Assembly: GCA_963281255.1 (NCBI GenBank) | Contig: OY725505.1 | Location: 1,240,001-1,304,000, forward strand | From: Aphrocallistes beatrix | Lineage: Eukaryota; Porifera; Hexactinellida; Sceptrulophora; Aphrocallistidae | Direction of reading: 5' to 3' | DNA: 64,000 nucleotides | In this document: positions 20,876 to 33,517 of the stretch, piece after piece | Numbering within the stretch: the first letter of the stretch is position 1 | Layout of the letters: each line of letters opens with the position of its first letter | Made by a program: the position numbers and the translations under genes | The notes under the pieces: generated by a model | The model's database searches: none | Seen by the model: the letters and a program-made list of their open reading frames with translations, nothing else | Told to the model about the DNA's origin: nothing

Positions 20876-21660
20876 TATGAATTAGAAATATGGTATACCG
20901 CGAGGTATTCCAAAACCATCAGGGAATTATCAATACAACTATTCAGGATACCATGGATATTTCCCAAATGGATAAAACACTGATTGAGACTCTTCTATTC
21001 TAACCCCAGAATTAGAATCTCTCTCAGGTACAGACATAGACAGAGAGTTAGCTTCCAGTCAAAATTTAATTTACATTGAAACATCAGTACCACCCCATCA
21101 GGTACTGTCAATCGTTTCTCGTTCGCTATGCGAAGTCATTTAGCAATGAGTATTAATATGGAAAACGAAATGATTCTGCCATATCGAATTCCCCATTTAG
21201 ATATGGTTGATATTCCACTCCTCAACACACTCTAAATATCATGCACATGTCTGGTAGCACGAGTGAACAGGAGTTGAATGAACATTTTGACCTCATCAGC
21301 ATTCCGAATGTAGAACTATCTATTCTGGGTGATTTAGCTCAGGTAGATGTTTTAGTGATCAACGCCTCCAATAGTGACCACCACTTGTGGAGAGTAGATA
21401 ATATCTATGTGCATGACAATCTACTAACCCCTTCACAGTGTAGCCCTGTGTACAGAAGTTGGGTGTAGCACTTTGCCGACTATACAATAGCGATCTGCTA
21501 TATTATTTCGACAAATTTCACTAAAGTAGCTCTCAAAAATCTTGAATTCAGGATCTGAAGAGTAGTTATCACTTCTGTGATTCTACCTGGATTTCTTACA
21601 AGTGGCGCTTTATTGAGACGATAGCAGGCATGCCCATCCAATTCATATATCACCTTTTTG
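20876..21660 (+). other. Unassigned, one open frame of 75 codons
   Basis: Downstream of the helicase fragment, a frame at 21241-21468 reads SEQELNEHFDLISIPNVEL and later SNSDHHLWRVDNIYVHDN. I do not recognise it. It has protein-like composition and might be decayed 3' Helitron coding sequence or another element. No splice sites or start context support a gene. Confidence 0.3.
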
Positions 21661-21663
21661 TAA

Positions 21664-22329
<666 letters not shown>

Positions 22330-22943
22330 CTATGAAATAGTTATTAAAATAAAAAGGACAAAAAACTTAATCTCAAGTGATCATGAGTTCGGTATGAAAA
22401 AATACTTACATCATCGTCCGCATCAACTATCATCCAACAGAAAATAAAAACTAAGCAGTAAGAGATATATTAAGATGTTATCGTATCATATGTCCTTACA
22501 ATTAAAACTCTATTACTGTTGTAGATAAATACATAGCAAACTAGATAATGATTTAACCAACTTTTTTTACTGAAACTTTGCACATTGAGAGTACCTTACT
22601 AGTCTTTGATAACCTACAAGCTACAGTATTTGCCGATAAATTCTTTCTCGAATTTTTGCATTTTGACCTCAAACAGGGTCACATGGTCGTTTTAGAAATG
22701 ACCCATTTCTACTCAAGCGATTGGCGTAGGAAACACTTTTTTGATTGAGGGATCAACCAACCAGCTGGGGATCTGGTGGGGGTTGTATGTCCCCCTGGGG
22801 GGTCTAGGTGCGAAGCACCAGGAAGCTGACATTATTTACCCAGATTCTTCTAATCTTGTCGCTGTAGAGATATAAAATATTTCCTAGAACACTCCATCTA
22901 TTCGGTGTAACTAGTTTCTGATAACAAGGTTGGTACGCTGTAA
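22330..22943. other. LATS intron; G-rich stem sequences
   Basis: Nothing coding. Around 22765-22830 the otherwise AT-rich sequence becomes G-rich (CTGGGG, GTGGGGG and CCCCCTGGGGGG), with a small GGTGCGAAGCACC hairpin. Confidence 0.4.
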
Positions 22944-23474
22944 TCCTTACTATTAAAACTCGATTAATGTGTATATATATATATCTGTAACGAATTGATT
23001 GAAGAAACTGCCAGGTGTAGAAAGCTGATTTTTGGCATGTGGGAGTCTTTTGGCTATGGCTCCAGTAAGTTCTGAGCTCAGACGAAAATGTCGACTCATC
23101 ATGGAATTATGACGTCATTGTCACATTTTTAAAAGTTAAGCAACACAGTTATTCGGGCATAACTCAGCCATTATAGGAGATAGAAGGCTGAAATTTTAAT
23201 AGAATCTGTATACTAACATACCTCACATATGATATAACTATCATCAAAAAATGATGACTCATCACTTTGCTATGACGTCATCATTACTCATCAAAATTTT
23301 AAAAATTGACAAATTTGGTGTTTTTTCGAGTGATATCGATTTTAAAACTAAGATGGACATATTTAGAGATGATATCTGCCTTATAATTAACCAATGTCAC
23401 CTCCAGGCGACCGAAGGGAGCCTCTGGCGGACACAAAGTGTCCGCCAGCCGCGCAGCGCAAGCAAGCAAGCGAA
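22944..23474 (+). mobile_element. Family A, nearly full length
   Basis: Starts TCCTTACTATTAAAACTCGA after host A. It has two TGACGTCA sites and the hairpin GGCGGACA/TGTCCGCC. The last few bases of the CGCTTG end are lost. Confidence 0.85.
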
Positions 23475-23589
23475 TAATATATAATTATAGACTAATAAAA
23501 AAGAGAGTTAAAATTCAGAATTCGAATATTGTCAAAAACTAATGGTTCAGCACTCAAATACAAAAAAGGTTTTCCAGGAAGCACCTAGC

Positions 23590-23869
23590 TCAAAATCTGT
23601 ATCTTCATTGATTGAAGAAGCTGCCAGGCACAGAAAGCAGATTTTTGGCATGTGGGAGTCTTTTGTTATGGCTCCAATAAGTTCTGTCCTCAGAGGAAAA
23701 TTTCGACTCCACATAGAATGATGAAGGCATTGCCACATTTTTCATTATTAAAAAATTCATTGAATGATGACTTAATTGTCTACTTTTTTATAAATTGAAA
23801 TTTCAGTTTTTCAACTACGGTATAATTAAGCTCATTTAGGCGATATAATGCTGACATTTTACTAGAATA
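23590..23869 (+). mobile_element. Family A, diverged partial copy
   Basis: CATTGATTGAAGAAGCTGCC, TTTTTGGCATGTGGGAGTC and TTTCAGTTTTTC are recognisable. The CRE-like sites are mutated. It abuts the next, inverted copy. Confidence 0.65.
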
Positions 23870-24404
23870 CAAGCGCGCTTCGCTTGCTTGCGCTGCACGG
23901 CTGGCGGACACTTCGTGTCCGCCGGAGGATCCCTTCGGTCGCCTGGAGGTGACATTGGTTAATTATAAGGGAGATAACATCTCTAAATATGTCCATCTTA
24001 GTGTTAAAACCGATTTCACTCGAAAAATCACCAAATTTGTCAATTTTAAAATTTTTGATGCGTAATGATGACGTCATAACAAAGTGATGAGTCATCATTT
24101 TTTGATGAAAGTCATATGTGAGGTATGTTAGTATACAGATTCTATTAAAATTTCAGCCTTCTATCTCCTATAATGGCTGAGTTATGCCCGAATAACTGTG
24201 TTGCTTAACTTTTAAAAATGTGACAATGACGTCACAATTCCATGATGAGTCGACATTTTGCTCTGAACTCAGAACTTACTGGAGCCATAGCCAAAAGACT
24301 CCCACATGCCAAAAATCAGCCTTCTGCGCCCGGCAGTTTCTTCAATCAATTCGTTACAGATATATATATATATATATACAATCATCGAGTTTTAATAGTA
24401 AGGA
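23870..24404 (-). mobile_element. Family A, full length
   Basis: 535 bp from CAAGCGCGCTTCGCTTG to TTTTAATAGTAAGGA. It has host A and T at the two ends in the Helitron manner and a TA microsatellite near its 5' end. Very similar to the copies at 15648 and 22944. Confidence 0.85.
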
Positions 24405-24540
24405 TGTATCTTAACATATCAAAAATATGACAGAACTCTCATCAAAAAATGATGACACGTTACTCTGTTATGACGTCATCTATAAGCATCAAAATTTTGA
24501 AAACTTAACAATTTTTTTAATTTTTCGAGTGATATTTTTT
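24405..24540 (+). mobile_element. Family A, internal fragment
   Basis: CATCAAAAAATGATGAC, TTATGACGTCATC and TTTTTCGAGTGATA identify it. It is cut off by LINE sequence at 24541. Confidence 0.65.
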
Positions 24541-24664
24541 GACCAAGGATGTTGGAATAGGATTGAGGATACAGGATTTATTTTGAGCGGATGAAACAAG
24601 GAAAACGATTTCTTCATCAGAGAATATTTTGAATTGGTGAAAGGATGTTCGAAATATCTAGATT
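24541..24664 (-). mobile_element. LINE fragment (CR1/L2-like)
   Basis: About 120 bp matching 35936-36060 of the 34-kb LINE (AGGATACAGGATTTATT and AAGGAAAACGATTTCTTC). Upstream-of-RT part only. Confidence 0.75.
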
Positions 24665-24665
24665 T

Positions 24666-25014
24666 GCTTGGGTGGTGCAGTGGACAGGGCGTTAACACCA
24701 AGACTTAGGTCACGGGTTATAACCTCGCCCTAATCATTTGCATTGTTACTCTCAATTATTTTGTTTCGGTATGTAATCTGAGCCTACATTCTTGTTGAAC
24801 CTTAGTGAGCTGAAAGCACTAAGGATGTCATCTCGCTAAAGGTAGAGTTAGGTGCTATCTTGCTTTCATAGACACACACATGCTGCATACACCTCAGTCA
24901 GCAACTATCAGTAGGTTTAGCACCTCACACATATTGTAAACCCCCTGAAAACATATTAGCATGGATTCGGGGGTATATAAATAAATAAACTTTACTTTAC
25001 TTTACATTAACGGA
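24666..25014 (+). mobile_element. tRNA-derived SINE
   Basis: The head has a pol III A-box-like TGGTGCAGTGG at 24673-24683 and a B-box-like GGGTTATAACC at 24714-24724, spaced as in tRNA genes. A body of about 230 bp follows, then AAATAAATAAAC and three ACTTT-type tail repeats ending at 25014. No other copy was seen in the window. Unrelated to the LINE 3' end. Confidence 0.7.
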
Positions 25015-25421
25015 ACGATTTATTAAAATCGATGGTGCAATGGATGTTGTTTATTTTAAGAACTAAGAAGTTGGCAGGTTCTTGAGAAAGAGCATCCTTA
25101 TCAGCATGCGGTGGTAGAGCCTGTTGCTGGCGTACCGAGTGGCCGAGCAGTGAGCTAGCCTTAGGAAAGAGTGAGGTCCAGTCATGACCGAACTGGTGAT
25201 TTAGTCAGAATAGAAACTGTGACATTCCCTATTCATCAGGTCAGTCACAAGATTTCTATAATGCTTGAATTCAAGTAAATGGTTAAAGTATTTGACTGGC
25301 ACCACTTCCGTTCAGCCTTCTATCTCACTCGCTTGGACTGCTTGATGCTACTGGTGTACCAAGGGACACGGGACGGGTGACTATGGTTTCGGCCGAGTGT
25401 GATGATCATAGATGGAGGATA
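25015..25421. other. Nothing firmly recognised
   Basis: Less AT-rich spacer. ACCGAGTGGCCGAGCAGTG at about 25135 looks like a tRNA Ser/Leu A-box, but no B-box follows. Confidence 0.35.
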
Positions 25422-25430
25422 GAGCACAGC

Positions 25431-26351
25431 ATAGCCTACTGCATATAAGGCCTCACAGTAACTTGCAGATTTGGGACTAGGGATACGGCAGAAGATGGTT
25501 GAACCAATACTACATGAGCTGCCTTAAATCATTAACCAAGCACAATAGAGCTTAGGGATGTATTACCAACATATACATGGTGTAAAAGTATCCATATCTG
25601 TTGTGAAAATTTGGATATTTTTCATGGAATTTTGCTACATTCCAGTGTTGCTATGGAAACGTGTTTTGGTCAGTTGGGGTTATATCTTGAAAACCGCGAT
25701 ACCTAGACATTCAAATGTAATTCCATTTGATAGCAGATAGACTACTTCTTATTAAGCCATAATATAATTTCTACGTTTAAATTCAATGGTTTACGAGATA
25801 TTCGATAAATTACCAAATCTGACCAATATGATATAAATCGTCTATTAACTCGTGAACCATTAAATTTAGATAAATAAATTATAATATCACTAAATAGGAA
25901 ATAGTCTATTCGCAATCAAATTGAATTACATTTGAATGTTTAGGTATCGCGGTTTACAAGATATGACTCCAACTGATCAAAACCCGTTTCCATAGCAACA
26001 CTGGAATGTAGCAACATTCCATGAAAAAAATCCAAATTTTTCATATTAGCCATTTGGCATCTCAGTTCAATGCAAAAGATTTATAACAAAAACACTCAGA
26101 AGTTCCACTAAACGACCCTGAAAATCACTAAATTTATCACAAATATATCCTATTGTGCAATCATATGGTGACTAATCTAAATTTTAACAACGGAAATGGG
26201 TACTTTGACACCATATTTATATTTGCTGGTAATACATACCTAAGCTTGGTTAATGATTCAAGGCAGTTCATGTATTAGTTCAACCATCTTCTACGGCATC
26301 CCTAGTCCCAAATCCACAAGTTACTGTGAGGCCTTATATGCAGTAGGCTAT
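25431..26351. mobile_element. Mutator-like non-autonomous element, 9-bp target duplication
   Basis: 921 bp. Ends ATAGCCTACTGCATATAAGG and its complement at 26332-26351. Both flanks are GAGCACAGC (25422-25430 and 26352-26360). The arms are several hundred bp long with an unrelated centre. Long inverted arms with a 9-bp duplication are typical of Mutator-like elements. No coding region. Related arm fragments lie at 1.9, 7.9, 15.5 and 61.5 kb. Confidence 0.85.
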
Positions 26352-26360
26352 GAGCACAGC

Positions 26361-27220
26361 TATATGATGCTATAAGTTCCTCAAAATGATCAGGTGGGTT
26401 AGCACAGGATCAGAGGAAGCGAAATCATTAAGAAAGATTGGGAAGTTGTTGGATTTGGAACGATAGGTAACCTTCTGAGAGGAAAAAGATTGTTTGAAAA
26501 GTGAGAGACTACAAGAGATGTGGAAATCTTTCCCCATGCTCGTCACTCACATCGCCAAGGTTTTTAGGGAAGAAGTACAAGTGTGAATGGAGAAAATGTA
26601 ACTTTAGAGACGTGTGTTTCAATTATTTGTTGATAGTCCCGTGATCTGTAGTTTCCCAGAAAGTTTTGAGTTACCGATTTAAATGCTGCAGACAGCTTCA
26701 TCCAAAGTATTTAATGTTTCTACAAAAATTGATCCTTAAGAAGTTATCTGATCTGAGGCCCTATGAATAACCTTCTTTATCTTGGCATTTTTTTTGAATT
26801 TCCATTTGATGTACTTGAAACCTTGGCCGTTTTTGTTGAATTTTACCATTGCTTTAATTAATATCCCGCGCTTTGCGAGGTGTGTTGCATCGCCATTTCC
26901 TGATTAAGCCATTTTGGGCGGGGAATCCATACAAGTTTGGGGTCTGACTATAAATAGAAAAAAAACACCAAGCCAACCGCAGGTTAACAATATTCAAAAA
27001 ATAATCATCTTTAGATCTAATAAAGTGTGATAATTAACACTTTATTAACTGGAATTAATTCTTCAGAAGAGAAGCACCGGAACTGTTCACTATATTCATT
27101 AGATAACTCAGTTCTCTGACTACATCGTTCAGTTCGAATTGACTTATCAGATGAGGAAGGGTTGACTCACTAATATTGAAAGTCAATTCAGTACATCATC
27201 GTTTCATGTTGGGGTATTCT
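26361..27220. other. Unassigned, includes a Family E repeat
   Basis: No gene recognised. Bases 26875-26990 are a Family E copy (TTAAGCCATTTTGGGCGG, TATAAATAGAAAA). Confidence 0.4.
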
Positions 27221-27674
27221 AGATGTTTCAAGAATTTCATCGGGAGCTTCATATTGATAACCGTAGCACTAGTGCCTATCATCCAATGTTCAATGGCTTA
27301 GTTGAAGTCCAAAACAAGATCATAAAGACATACGTTTTATTAATTTATTTTAGGAATATTAGCATTACATGGGTGGGATGGTTAGCCTAATTAGGTCATA
27401 ATTGCATTTCTTTATGTCCTTTGATAAACTATCATTTGTTTTAGTCTATATTAAATTAAAATATTTGAATCAATGTTGGCAATGTCTCAAGGCTTCACAA
27501 GTGTTACTAATCGTTGATTCAATTGTAGTCATTTTTTTAATCAGAATTACTACGAGATCACATTAAAAAACGCCGATTTCAAAAGTTAAATTTTCTACAT
27601 TTATTCAATCGAAAAAAATTCTAAATATATCGAAAAAAATTTTGTCGGTACTCTTAAAACCCTTCGTTGCCCCC

Positions 27675-27790
27675 TGGAATGTGTCGCGTCATTTCAGGTT
27701 TAAGCCATTTTGGACGGAGAAGCCATAAAAATTTGGGATATTTACTATTAATAGAAAATACCCCAAGGTAACCGAGGGTTTTAAGGTAAT
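27675..27790. repeat. Family E interspersed repeat
   Basis: Third copy of the block at 6428 and 26875, with TTAAGCCATTTTGGACGG and TTAATAGAAAA. Confidence 0.6.
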
Positions 27791-27992
27791 GAATTAAGAT
27801 ATTTCGAATAATATCCTTTTCTTTTCGTTTTTACTGCTCTTGAGCTCCAGGATAAGGAAGTTACCACAATCGAATATTATAGTAAAGCTACTCATCAATC
27901 AGCTGCGGATTGCAACACTTTTGAGCAAATGAAACAAAATATACATTATGACAAGAAGGTCAATGATAATCGGTGAGTTTACTATTTATCTA

Positions 27993-28204
27993 AGTTGACT
28001 AATTCAGTGAAAAATGATGAAGAATTATGAATTATTCAAAATCTCAAACATTAGTGCAGATTATATGCCCAAAAGTGGTTAAAAGGTTGCTCATGTTATA
28101 TACCTCTAACATTGTTCAGTCCCTAAGCGAAATATCGAATATTTTTTCATTATTTTAGTTTCAAATTTTGAGTAATTCATTGATAATTCATGAATTAGTC
28201 AACT
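27993..28204. mobile_element. TA-flanked MITE, family G
   Basis: Ends AGTTGACTAATTC and GAATTAGTCAACT with TA on each side. A second copy lies at 36643-36795. Confidence 0.7.
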
Positions 28205-28953
28205 TAGCTATTTATCGTTTCCTTAAATTTAGGCTACACCGTTATTGTTATTTGCCAATTACTCTAAAATTGAGCGAAGTTACCTAATCTAATCAACAAC
28301 TTTACAGTGCTAATTTTATGTCTTTGACTTGGTATTACTTTCAATACCCTCTCCGACGTGACACTGATCGAAAAAGATAGTGATATACTAATATTTTAAG
28401 GCTGCACTAAAGGAAATTATGGCATTTGACCAAATTACTATATTTACATTGTTTATTATTATTATTTTTAAAATCTACTCTGAAGGGAGGTGATAAAATC
28501 ATCTATGTTAATATGCCTAAACTTAAACAGTTACCAAACACGAAAGCACAGGACAAATATTAGGACCCCACACGGTGGTTAAGGTAACCAATAGTCATGT
28601 TGTTATATCTAACACTGATTTTAGGCCAAAAGAAGAAAAGAAAATACCTCAGCATATCGTTCGGGCCTATTTCGAACGTTCTCTTCTTAAAACTGAGAAA
28701 ACAGAAAGTTGAATCTATTGGTCCCGAAAACAAGATACTAAGATCCGACTCGGGAGTTGATATAGATATTGCTTAGCTGGACACCTGACCTCTATCCTCA
28801 TTTTACAGAAATTCAAGTTGCGAGATACATACACAAAGTATTGTACTATTTTCTTCTAAAAGATGCAACCTTTTTGTTGGAAAATATTACTTGAAATATA
28901 TATCTAATAAATATTACTTGAAATATATATCTAATAAATATTTTTGATAGGCA

Positions 28954-29520
28954 ATGCAATATCTTGATACGATGCTTCGGGAGACATTCAAAGAATTGAT
29001 TCCAGTTCAGGGTCCTGACCTTCCCACTTCTCCTGAGGTGAATGTAGTATATCAACACCGACAAAAGAACAAATGTAATTTTTTGGGACTACCGTTCCAA
29101 TCGGTATGCAAGCAGTCGGTTAACTACAATGGACAGCCACTAAAGAAATACAAACCCTGGGAAACAGCGAACATTATTCGAGACGGAAATTGCCTGTTTC
29201 GATGCATATCCAATATCATCACAGGGAATCAGAACAGTCACCTACAGCTCCTTACAATTATCGCTCGATATATCGCAACCGAAGGTACATCACGACTTGG
29301 TTGGTATTTCAAAACAAAACAAACAACACCTTGTGAGTATCTTCTATCAGAAAACCTAACCTTACTTAATAAGGAACACGGGGAAGTGGTGTAGAAATCA
29401 TGGCCGCTTCTTCTATCCTAGATGTCGAGACATACGTTGCTAATGATGTTTATCGAAAGGAAGGGACGTTGATCCCCGAGGTGCGTTGGAGCATGATCAG
29501 AGCAAGTCCCAATCCAACTG
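28954..29520 (+). pseudogene. OTU-type cysteine protease domain, one frameshift
   Basis: The frame from 28954 has 146 codons. Residues about 70-115 read PWETANIIRDGNCLFRCISN and then HLQLLTIIARYIATEG. The DGNCLFRC motif with catalytic Asp and Cys and the following helices are the OTU deubiquitinase signature. The frame ends near 29394. In another frame GSGVEIMAASSILDVETYVA and later VRWSMIRAS continue the domain, as expected before the catalytic His, which I could not place. The first 60 residues (PVQGPDLPTSPEVNVVYQHR) are unassigned. OTU domains cleave ubiquitin and are also carried by some mobile elements. The nearby integrase remains suggest a transposon origin, but a decayed host gene is possible. 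Confidence 0.7.
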
Positions 29521-31147
29521 CCGCAATATACTATATATAACCAACTATTGAATCATTACGAACCTGTTATTTTAATGCTAGACAGCCCTACCCTACATAC
29601 GGAGTTACCATATCTGACGACGAAATTTACACAGTGGAATACTAAATTTTAGCGACACTACCGATCCATCTATCTTAAGTGTCTTACGTGAATGGTAACG
29701 CAATTCATAGTCCAAGCCGGGACGAAACACAAAATAGAATTAGAGATGATGAGCATAGGCGTAGAGTTTTCACATTTTTCCAAAAGAGTAGGGGTCCAAT
29801 TACCCACTGCTCACCATCAGTCTAGCGATAAATCTTAAAAGCAACATAATTTAGTTCTACTGTCGCAATAATACAATTCAAAATACGTAATAAATTCTTC
29901 TAAAAAGAACTATAGTCTACTTCTCTAGCTGAGGACACCTCAATTTAATTGGAGGATCTAGCCTCACATCTATCCAGGTCAACATATTGAAAAGTGGGAG
30001 GGGGGGGGCTTCCCCTAATTTGGCTAACTCTACGCCTATGATATGAGTTCTGAATTTGTCACCGATTAAGCAGTACTCTTGACTGGCTCGACTGACAATA
30101 CTTTCGGTCTCTCGAAATAAATTTCTCCGAGAGAAGAATGGACGGAAACATATTATTATACACAGCCTTCCAATGATACAATCCTAATATTCCCCACTGA
30201 TAAAACCACATATGCTCAAATAGACAAGTTACAATGTTGAATATTCAAAAAGAGTTGATTCTTTTAATTATAAGCATGCAATTCTATTACTGTATTGATT
30301 ATATTTTCCTGTGTTTGAAGTTGTTCTAATTAATCAATCGATCAATTATTATAATGTTCACTCAAGTCTAGATCTATATTATGTGAGGAGTTAATTTAGT
30401 TAGCAACCTTTAAAGAGGTGCACCAGCCATTACAAGAAGGTTGGCTGTAAGCCTCATGGGAGAAAGTGCTGAGAAATTTTTTTTAATTTAAGAGCATGAG
30501 TACATGATAATGGGATGCTTGATTTATCGGTTGAAAAATTTATGACAGTACAATATATAACTTAAAATTAAGTAGCATATCTCTGGTACATACAATCCAA
30601 ACGTCTCAGAAAGCTACGCAGCGCCTCAAAATACAACATATAAAAATCTAATAGCACATCCCTGGTCCAAACTATATAGCGCCTCAAAATACAACGAAAC
30701 AGGTCTATAATAAAGAAGCTTTGGAGGGTGTGGACTATTAGTGGAAACTTACTTTTGCTTGTTTGAGGGACTTTATTCGCTAGAGTTCGTAGAATTGCTA
30801 GAAAGTATTAAAATTGCCCGGATTTTGGTTAAATCCAAAATCTGGGAAATTTCTTAAATTGCGTTCAAGTTCTTACAGCTGGTAGTTGGAATTGGTGTCT
30901 TTATAAGAATACTTCTAAGAATACTGCTTTTGAATTTTCTCCAAACATTAATCTGGAGAGTCTTTAAGTGCACATTAAAATCGATCAGAAAATCAAAAAT
31001 AACCAAATTTTGCAGGATTTATCTACTTCAATTGTCCATATATGGTAGTAATGCAATCCTAAGTTCAATTTTTACGGCTGAGGATTTTAGATTTACCATG
31101 TAAAAATTCAATCATCTACGATATCTATAAAAGTCAGGACAATTTGT
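29521..31147. other. Unassigned AT-rich stretch
   Basis: No gene recognised. AGCGCCTCAAAATACAAC is repeated at about 30631 and 30679. An 11-base G run lies near 29999. Confidence 0.4.
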
Positions 31148-31396
31148 TGCTTGACCCCAAAAATTGCAAGATATTGTTTTATGGCATTTTCCGTTGTATC
31201 ATGTCTTAGGAGTAATATACTAAAAGTATACCGAAATCGGAATACCAGAAAGTGATTTGGCACGACCCCTTCGTTGACCCCAGACTATAAAAATCGCCGG
31301 TTTAGAAAAACTGAGATATAACCTTTTAAATGATTGCAAATCATTTTTTATTGCCAATTCGTGCTCAGCATCGAATTTCCGGCAATTTGATATATA

Positions 31397-31858
31397 CTGT
31401 ACCCGGACAAAAGTATTCGACCACCACAGAAACTCATACAAATAGTATTATAGTGGATCTTTTAATAAAGGAATATGTACTCAAACAGGCAGAAATATAT
31501 TTTCAATTCTAATTCCTTATCTACACATTCTAATTACTTATAATCTTCAACTCAATTACTAACTCCCAAAATTATAAATATCTACCTTTGATACTTGATC
31601 CTACTTATCTCGAGTCACGGCCATTATATGATGGCAATTAGTGAAAGTGGCAGAGGCTGATAATTTTCAAAATGAGAATAAGTACTATTTGTGTGAAATT
31701 TTCAAAAATTAGTAATTCGAATGTGTAGTTTACGAATCTGAAATCAAAAATAGAATATTTCTTACTGTTTGAGTGCATATTCCTTTATGAATAGATTCAC
31801 TTTAATACTATTTGTACGGAGGTTTCCGTAGTGGTCGAATACTTTTGTCCGGGTAGTG
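31397..31858. mobile_element. mariner-like MITE, family M1
   Basis: 462 bp with TA on both sides. Arms of about 100 bp begin CTGTACCCGGACAAAAGTAT on the left and CACTACCCGGACAAAAGTAT on the right (complement). It sits in the left foldback arm only, so it is younger than the palindrome. A fragment recurs at 61412-61475. Confidence 0.85.
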
Positions 31859-32248
31859 TACGTATATTGAGTATATTTTGTGCCCTCCCTAGCAACAACC
31901 TGGAATGTAAAAATTCTGATCTCCAAATTTGGTGTAAACCATATCGAGTGAACCCCTTGTTTTTCTCGGCTATGTTTGCTGAGTACGAATTTCTTAATAT
32001 AAATAGTCTACACGTTAGTTTTAAAATATTTCTTTTGCGGCTAAAAAACACATCAATCACATCAATATCAACGATGTGTTTTTAACCTCAGATTATCGAA
32101 AACTCGCGATATCGCGGATGCCTCCAGCCATTTTCAATGGGAAAGAAGCCATAATGTTGTACGACTGTGGTACATTTCGGTAGTCTTAGGTTAATTTCTA
32201 TGAAATATAAGAATGGAAAATTTAGGTGGCATAGATGGATTGATATGC

Positions 32249-33070
32249 TCACATTTCAATTTCATCTTCGGTTTCATCATCCGATGCAATTCCTTCTTTC
32301 ATATTGCCACAGTTGTCATCTTGGCATCGTCCGTATGCTAGGGAACAGTTGAGTCCTTGTTTTCTGCAGACACATCTGAGATTACTATAGCCTGTGGAAC
32401 AGTTATAGTGGATCATTTTCAGGAGTGCTTCGGGTACAGGGTTACTGTCCAACATGATTGGGATTAGGCTGTTATTTTCGCAGTTCCATCCCCATTCGGT
32501 GACTTCCATTCCATCAGCCATGCCCATCCACAACATCACCTGGAAATAGTACCTCAGAGAGTGAAATTTAGTGGCGGAGGCTGTAGGTGGCAGTCTTTCT
32601 GGTGTCGAAGCTTTTGGGTGCCCTAACTTTCTTGCTGAGGATAGTGTATCTCAAGTCGCGAAGACTGTCCCCAAATTTTGCATTGAACAACTTATAACCA
32701 GTACTGTCTATCACAACTGGGTCTTGGTTTGGTGCAGAAAACACCCTAGCATAGCTTTTTAAGATGGAATCCTCTATGAAGAGCAGACATCTTTCCGAAC
32801 CCAAACTGCTGGAAGTGCTGTCACATCTGGTGAATGCATGCAGAAAAAGCAGGTTGTGGCAGATTTCCTCCCCAAGCACGTGCTTTATCATCTTGATATC
32901 ATCACTACGGTTGGTTTCCTTCTATCCGAGCGGAAGTATATCTTCTTAGTATTGTTGTTAGGAGTGTAGTGCAGCAACAGAACCAATAGATCCATTACCT
33001 CGCCTATGAGAGTTGTTGTCTTGAAGGAGGCCATTGATACTGCTGCTTTCAAAATGTCAAATATCGGCAT
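32249..33070 (-). pseudogene. FEN/XPG-like, cysteine-rich transposon-associated gene
   Basis: Three overlapping frames read one protein family. 33070-32888: VSMASFKTTTLIGEVMDLLV, where relatives have an Asp pair before LLVLL. 32891-32568: HVLGEEICHNLLFLHAFTRC, then DSTSSS, where relatives read GCDTTS plus a GIGK turn, like the helix-turn-helix of FEN/XPG nucleases; SLRDLRYTILSKKV follows. 32539-32249: ADGMEVTEWGW, then HYNCSTGYSNLRCVCRKQGL and CQDDNCGN, a Cys-rich CXC-like tail. I know this family as a common uncharacterised protein of invertebrate genomes that is often repeated. Key Asp positions are mutated and frames are shifted. The nuclease reading is an inference from two motifs. Confidence 0.65.
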
Positions 33071-33182
33071 CCTCCATAGCCTGTATTACACGGCACCCTC
33101 TTTCTCTCATACGTTTAGAAATGAGATGACGATGAGGGCTTGTTTGATTGGCTTGATTCGAAATGGAATCCTCCTTATTACT

Positions 33183-33517
33183 ACAACCTCCGCCACTAAA
33201 TTTCACTCTCTGAGGTGCTATTTCCAGGTGATGTTGTGGTGGGCATGGCTGATGGAATGGAGGTCACCGAATGGGGATGGAGCTGCAAAGATAACAGCCT
33301 AATCCCAGTCATGTTGGACAGTAACCCTGCACCCGAAGCACTCCTGAAAATGATCCACTATAACTGTTCCACAGGTTATAGTAATCTCAGATGTATCTAC
33401 AGGAAACAAGGACTCAGCTGTTCCCTAGCATACGGACGATGCCAAGATGACAACTGTGGCAATATGAAAGAAGGAATTGCATCGGATGATGAAACCGAAG
33501 ATGAAATTGAAATGTGA
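33183..33517 (+). pseudogene. Inverted second copy of the cysteine-rich C-terminus
   Basis: The right foldback arm repeats the last 100 codons of the gene above: ADGMEVTEWGW, NCSTGYSNLRC, CQDDNCGNMKEGIASDDETE and a stop. It differs from the left copy at only a few residues (for example CRKQGLS versus CRKQGLN), some with Cys to Tyr loss. It has no upstream coding part, so it cannot be an independent gene. Confidence 0.7.

Larger units (their letters stand above)
27225..28710 (+). pseudogene. Retroelement integrase remains, interrupted by small repeats
   Basis: At 27225-27390 a frame reads FQEFHRELHIDNRSTSAYHP and then NGLVEVQNKIIKTY. This is the part of the integrase core with the AYHPxxNGxVE signature, whose Glu is the third catalytic residue. 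At 27890-27975 QSAADCNTFEQMKQNIHYDK resembles the segment after the core. At 28555-28690 GPHTVVKVTNSHVVIS and FRPKEEKKIPQHIVRAYFER resembles the C-terminal GPY/F-type region. The first two catalytic Asp residues, the RT and LTRs were not seen. A Family E repeat and a TA-flanked MITE sit inside. The element type is Ty3/Gypsy-like by the integrase C-terminus. An OTU-like frame follows 240 bp downstream. Confidence 0.65.

Noticed and set aside
25128-25190. tRNA-like A-box ACCGAGTGGCCGAGCAGTG
   Set aside because: No B-box at the right distance and no foldable acceptor stem; neither a tRNA nor a clear SINE.
29999-30009. Long G run as a G-quadruplex
   Set aside because: A single homopolymer without the four spaced runs required.
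33006-33302. Plus-strand open frame through the foldback centre
   Set aside because: It is mostly the complement of the nuclease-like gene on the minus strand and switches frame at the arm boundary.
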